Assembly (NCBI GenBank): GCA_030765265.1
Contig: JAVCCZ010000111.1
Span: 1-37,822, forward strand
Length of the DNA stretch: 37,822 nucleotides
Direction of reading: 5' to 3'
DNA from: Candidatus Erginobacter occultus
GTDB lineage: Bacteria; Auribacterota; Erginobacteria; Erginobacterales; Erginobacteraceae
Part shown: piece after piece, positions 35,080 to 37,822 of the stretch
Numbering within the stretch: position 1 is the first letter of the stretch
Layout of the letters: every line of letters starts with the position of its first letter
The notes under the pieces: model-generated
What the model was told of the DNA's origin: nothing
Database searches by the model: none
What the model saw: only the letters and a program-made list of their open reading frames with translations
Program-made: the position numbers and the translations under genes

Positions 35080-35087
35080 TTCAAGGT

Positions 35088-35112
35088 AATATATTAACGT
35101 CGATGCTATATT
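35088..35112 (-). promoter_or_regulatory. Inverted repeat AATATA-N13-TATATT just upstream of the merR-like start (operator candidate)
   Basis: Arms 35088-35093 and 35107-35112; minus-strand TTGACA at 35141-35146 further upstream. Confidence 0.4.
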
Positions 35113-35177
35113 GGGTCAATTTACCCCGGCCGCAATATCCTGTCAACCGCCGATCGAAAAAAAATCTCCAGCCGGGT

Positions 35178-35624
35178 TTACCGCTCGCCGAATATCCGCA
35201 GGTAACGCTCGATCTCGGCCGGGGTGTCCCGCTCCGGCTTCTCTTCCTCTCTCTCCGGGGCGGGCGGCGCCTGGAGGAGGGCGAGGAAATCGGCGGTCGC
35301 GATCCGGCGTGGGCGGCGGGAGCGGACGGCGTCAATGATCTCCCGGTCGTCGGTAACCAGGCGGATCGCCCGGGGATGATCGCTCCGCTCCACGGTCTCG
35401 ATCAGGTAGCGGTCGGCGTCGTCGAGATAGATCTCACCGCAGTTCCGGGAGAGCGGCCGGCGCTGGATGATCGGGCTCTGGCGGCTGTCGTAGACAATGG
35501 TAATCTCGACCTGTTTCCCGGCGAAGCGGGCCGCGACCCGGGCCCCGAAGCGGGAGCGGGACGTCTCGTCCCAGCCCAGTTCGTTGCCGATCAGAACGTT
35601 ATATCCGTCAATCAGCCAATGCAT
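35178..35624 (-). CDS. NYN/PIN-like RNase-fold protein (YacP-like)
   Basis: WLIDGYNVLIGNELGW, ITIVYDSRQ, IYLDDADRYLIETVERSDHPRAIRLVTDDREIIDAVRSR. Confidence 0.85.
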   Translation of the reverse strand: MHWLIDGYNVLIGNELGWDETSRSRFGARVAARFAGKQVEITIVYDSRQSPIIQRRPLSRNCGEIYLDDADRYLIETVERSDHPRAIRLVTDDREIIDAVRSRRPRRIATADFLALLQAPPAPEREEEKPERDTPAEIERYLRIFGER

Positions 35625-35658
35625 AGCGCCTGAACTTTAATCTCCTCTCCAGGGAGAA

Positions 35659-36018
35659 TTATCGCTCTTCCTCCTCGCGGGGAGATCCGTCTTTCTCCTC
35701 CGTCAGGGAGAGTTCCTGGGCCAGCCGCTTGACCTGGTTGGTCAGCTCCGAGATCTTGACCGAGAAGTGGAGGTTGATGAAGACCATAAACATCAATCCG
35801 AAGAAGAAGACGGTGTTGATCGGAAGCTCGATCCCGAGACGGACGGTGATCAGCTGGAGGAGAGCCGGCCAGAGGGCGAGGACCAGGATAATGCCGCCGA
35901 TCAGGACCCAGAGCCAGGCATACTCCTCTCTCAGCTTCCGGCGCCGGACCGTCTCGACAATGAAGATCAACAAGGCAACCGCCATCGCGGCCGCCAGCAG
36001 TTTCTGGTTGAATGGCAC
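35659..36018 (-). CDS. DUF2304 membrane protein
   Basis: VETVRRRKLREEYAWLWVLIGGIILVLALWPALL, TVFFFGLMFMVFINLHFSVKISELTNQVKRLAQELSLTE. Confidence 0.88.
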   Translation of the reverse strand: MPFNQKLLAAAMAVALLIFIVETVRRRKLREEYAWLWVLIGGIILVLALWPALLQLITVRLGIELPINTVFFFGLMFMVFINLHFSVKISELTNQVKRLAQELSLTEEKDGSPREEEER

Positions 36019-36029
36019 GGCTACCCCCT

Positions 36030-36761
36030 TTAAAACTTAATTTGGTCCCGCTTCAGGCGGAGACTGGAGACAAAGGTGGAGAGGAGCATCTTGTAGATGT
36101 AATAGAAGATCGTCCCTCCCCGGTGAAGACTGGTCGATCGGGTCGGAGAGACGGTGATCGGGATCTCCCGGATCCGCAGCCCCCGGAAGTGCGCCGAGAT
36201 GATGACGTCGGCGTCGGGAAAGTGCTGGGGGTAATAACCCCGGGTAAAGACCGTCATCGCCCGCCGGTTGATCCCCCGGAAGCCGGAGGTGGGGTCGGTG
36301 ATCTTCTGCCGGATAACCAGCGAACAGATCAGGCTGAAGAGTTTCATCCCGATCTTCCGCCCCGGAGAAAGCTGGTAGGCGCATTCTCCGAGAAAACGGG
36401 AGCCGACGACCAGGTCGGCCTCGCCTTGCTGAAGGGCGTCAACAAAGCGGGCGATCTCCGCCGGCGCGTGCTGGCGGTCGCCGTCGAGGTGGACCAGGCA
36501 GTTGAACCCGCCGCGGAGGGCGTAAAGAAAACCGGTCTGCCGGGCGGCCCCGTCGCCGAGGTTGAAGGGATGTCGGATCACCACCGCGCCGGCGGCGCGG
36601 GCTTCCGCCGCCGAATTATCCCGGGAGCCGTCGTCCACCACCAGGACCGGGATTCGGGGGTAGAGTTCCCGGATCTCCCGGACCAGGACCCGGATCGAGG
36701 CGCCCTCGTTGTAAACCGGGATCAGGATCAGGGTTTCGAGGTTGGGATGGGATGTTTCCAT
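36030..36761 (-). CDS. Family 2 glycosyltransferase (polyprenyl-phosphate mannosyltransferase-like)
   Basis: LETLILIPVYNEGASIRVLVREI, VLVVDDGSRDNSA, HPFNLGDGAARQTGFLYAL, LVHLDGDRQHAPAEI, VVGSRFLGE. Confidence 0.93.
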   Translation of the reverse strand: METSHPNLETLILIPVYNEGASIRVLVREIRELYPRIPVLVVDDGSRDNSAAEARAAGAVVIRHPFNLGDGAARQTGFLYALRGGFNCLVHLDGDRQHAPAEIARFVDALQQGEADLVVGSRFLGECAYQLSPGRKIGMKLFSLICSLVIRQKITDPTSGFRGINRRAMTVFTRGYYPQHFPDADVIISAHFRGLRIREIPITVSPTRSTSLHRGGTIFYYIYKMLLSTFVSSLRLKRDQIKF

Positions 36762-36812
36762 ATCTCTTAATCTCTATCGCTATCGGTATCGAAATCGGGA
36801 TCGCTATCGTCA
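36762..36812 (-). repeat. Hexamer array filling the entire 48-nt gap between GT4 stop and GT2 start
   Basis: Minus strand: TGA-CGATAG CGATCC CGATTT CGATAC CGATAG CGATAG AGATTA AGAGAT-ATG. Confidence 0.9.
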
Positions 36813-37822
36813 GCAACCGGCGATCCGCCGATAGGCCTCCAGCATCTTTTCCCGCGACTTTTCCCGGTCGAACTTCTCTCTTACATAGTTCCGGCCGGAC
36901 CGTCCCAGCCGCTCCCGCTCCCCGGGCGACTTCAGCAGCCGGACCACGGCGGCGGCGAAGTCTTCTGGCCGGTCGGCCAGGACAATCTCCCGGCCGTCCC
37001 GGGCCCCCACCCCGGAGTTGGCCAAACGGGTGGCGACCACCGGACAGCCGGCGGCCAGCGCCTCGACGATCTCGAGGCTGATCCCCCCCGCCACCCGGAG
37101 CGGAGCCGCCAGCAAGGCAGCCGGGGCGAGCAAGGAGTCGACCCGTTCGACCCGGCCGGTTACCTTGAAATCAGCGGCGGCCAACCGGCGAATCCTCTCC
37201 GGGGGGTCAGCCCCCGCGACCAGGCAGTTCGCCTCCGGGCATTCCCGTTGGACCCGGCCCATAATCTCCTCTTTCAGGCGGATGACCGCGTCGACTGTCC
37301 CCGGCCGGTGAAAGTCGCCGATAAAGAGAATCCTTCCCGCTGCCGATTTCTTCTCCGGAAGCGAGAACAGACCGGGGTCGATCGGCGGCGGCATAATGAA
37401 GGTCCGCACCCCGATGTCCCAGGAATCGACCGTCCGGCGGTCCTTGAGCGAGGTCACGAAGACGTTCCCGGACCAGATCGCGTACCACTTCTCCCAGTAC
37501 CGGCTCAGTTTCCACTGGCGGAAATAGTAATACTTTTTCAGTCCCCGCGCCAGCCATACCTGCCGGCGGAGGACTTCGCCCGCCAGTTCCGGCAGGACCA
37601 GGACCCGGGGGACCTCTTCCGGGACCGCCCGGGCGTACTGCCCCATTGAAAAGCCTTGGAGTTGGACGCAATCGTAGGAACCGGAGGCCAGCAGTTCCCC
37701 CAGGGCAATCCGGAACCGCCGGGAAGCGGCGGCGGCGACCGGGGAGGGACGGGTGAAGAGGAGCCGGGAGCGCGCCGCCCGGTCGGAGAGCCCCCGCCCG
37801 GCGGGGACCGTCCGGACCTCGG
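36810..37822 (-). CDS. Family 4-like glycosyltransferase, 5' end truncated by the window edge
   Basis: ILFIGDFHRPGTVDAVI, LEIVEALAAGCPVVATRLANSGV; reading frame stays open upstream of the ORF-track Met at 37646 (..SYDCVQLQGFSMGQYARAV) to the window end. Confidence 0.85.
   Translation of the reverse strand, partial: EVRTVPAGRGLSDRAARSRLLFTRPSPVAAAASRRFRIALGELLASGSYDCVQLQGFSMGQYARAVPEEVPRVLVLPELAGEVLRRQVWLARGLKKYYYFRQWKLSRYWEKWYAIWSGNVFVTSLKDRRTVDSWDIGVRTFIMPPPIDPGLFSLPEKKSAAGRILFIGDFHRPGTVDAVIRLKEEIMGRVQRECPEANCLVAGADPPERIRRLAAADFKVTGRVERVDSLLAPAALLAAPLRVAGGISLEIVEALAAGCPVVATRLANSGVGARDGREIVLADRPEDFAAAVVRLLKSPGERERLGRSGRNYVREKFDREKSREKMLEAYRRIAGC

Noticed and set aside
35178-35624. Toxin-antitoxin VapC-like system
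   Set aside because: The NYN/YacP-like protein has no adjacent small antitoxin gene; the MerR upstream belongs to the sulfur cluster.
35659-36761. DUF2304 + GT2 pair as novel system
   Set aside because: A common bacterial gene pairing in envelope polysaccharide loci.

Overview
GC-rich bacterial chromosomal window, densely coding on both strands. It shows no phage, CRISPR or rRNA signal. Left to right it contains: an integron-type tyrosine recombinase at the edge; a polyferredoxin plus tungsten aldehyde:ferredoxin oxidoreductase pair (AorA/AorB-like); an NMT1/TauC-type ABC transporter with a palindromic operator candidate; an Ogt/MGMT protein; an MBOAT + SGNH O-acylation pair; a GHKL/Hsp90-like ATPase; a DUF985 cupin; a cytidine deaminase-like protein; a ferritin-like protein; a lipoprotein PLD-family protein overlapping comEC (minus strand); an AmgK/MurU-like cell-wall salvage pair; an NSS symporter; TatA/TatC; a PUR-domain protein; tRNA-Ala(CGC); a UbiA-type prenyltransferase / GT-C / uridine kinase-like / GT2 group; a conserved membrane protein; a DEAD-box helicase; a seven-gene minus-strand sulfur/Fe-S cluster (MerR, DUF39, NIL-ferredoxin with a 1-nt frameshift, NifS, NifU, NadA, Thi4); a YacP-like NYN protein; and DUF2304/GT2/GT4. 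The signals I rate most worth following are: (1) short tandem micro-arrays that begin at or within a few nt of stop codons at several unrelated loci, including a 30-nt element present identically at two loci; (2) a ComEC whose metallo-beta-lactamase motifs look degraded, translationally coupled to an exported PLD-type nuclease candidate; (3) the co-directional sulfide/Fe-S/NAD/thiazole cluster headed by a Cys-rich MerR regulator; (4) three well-formed inverted repeats at regulatory positions. All family calls come from reading motifs in the translations. No database search was run.
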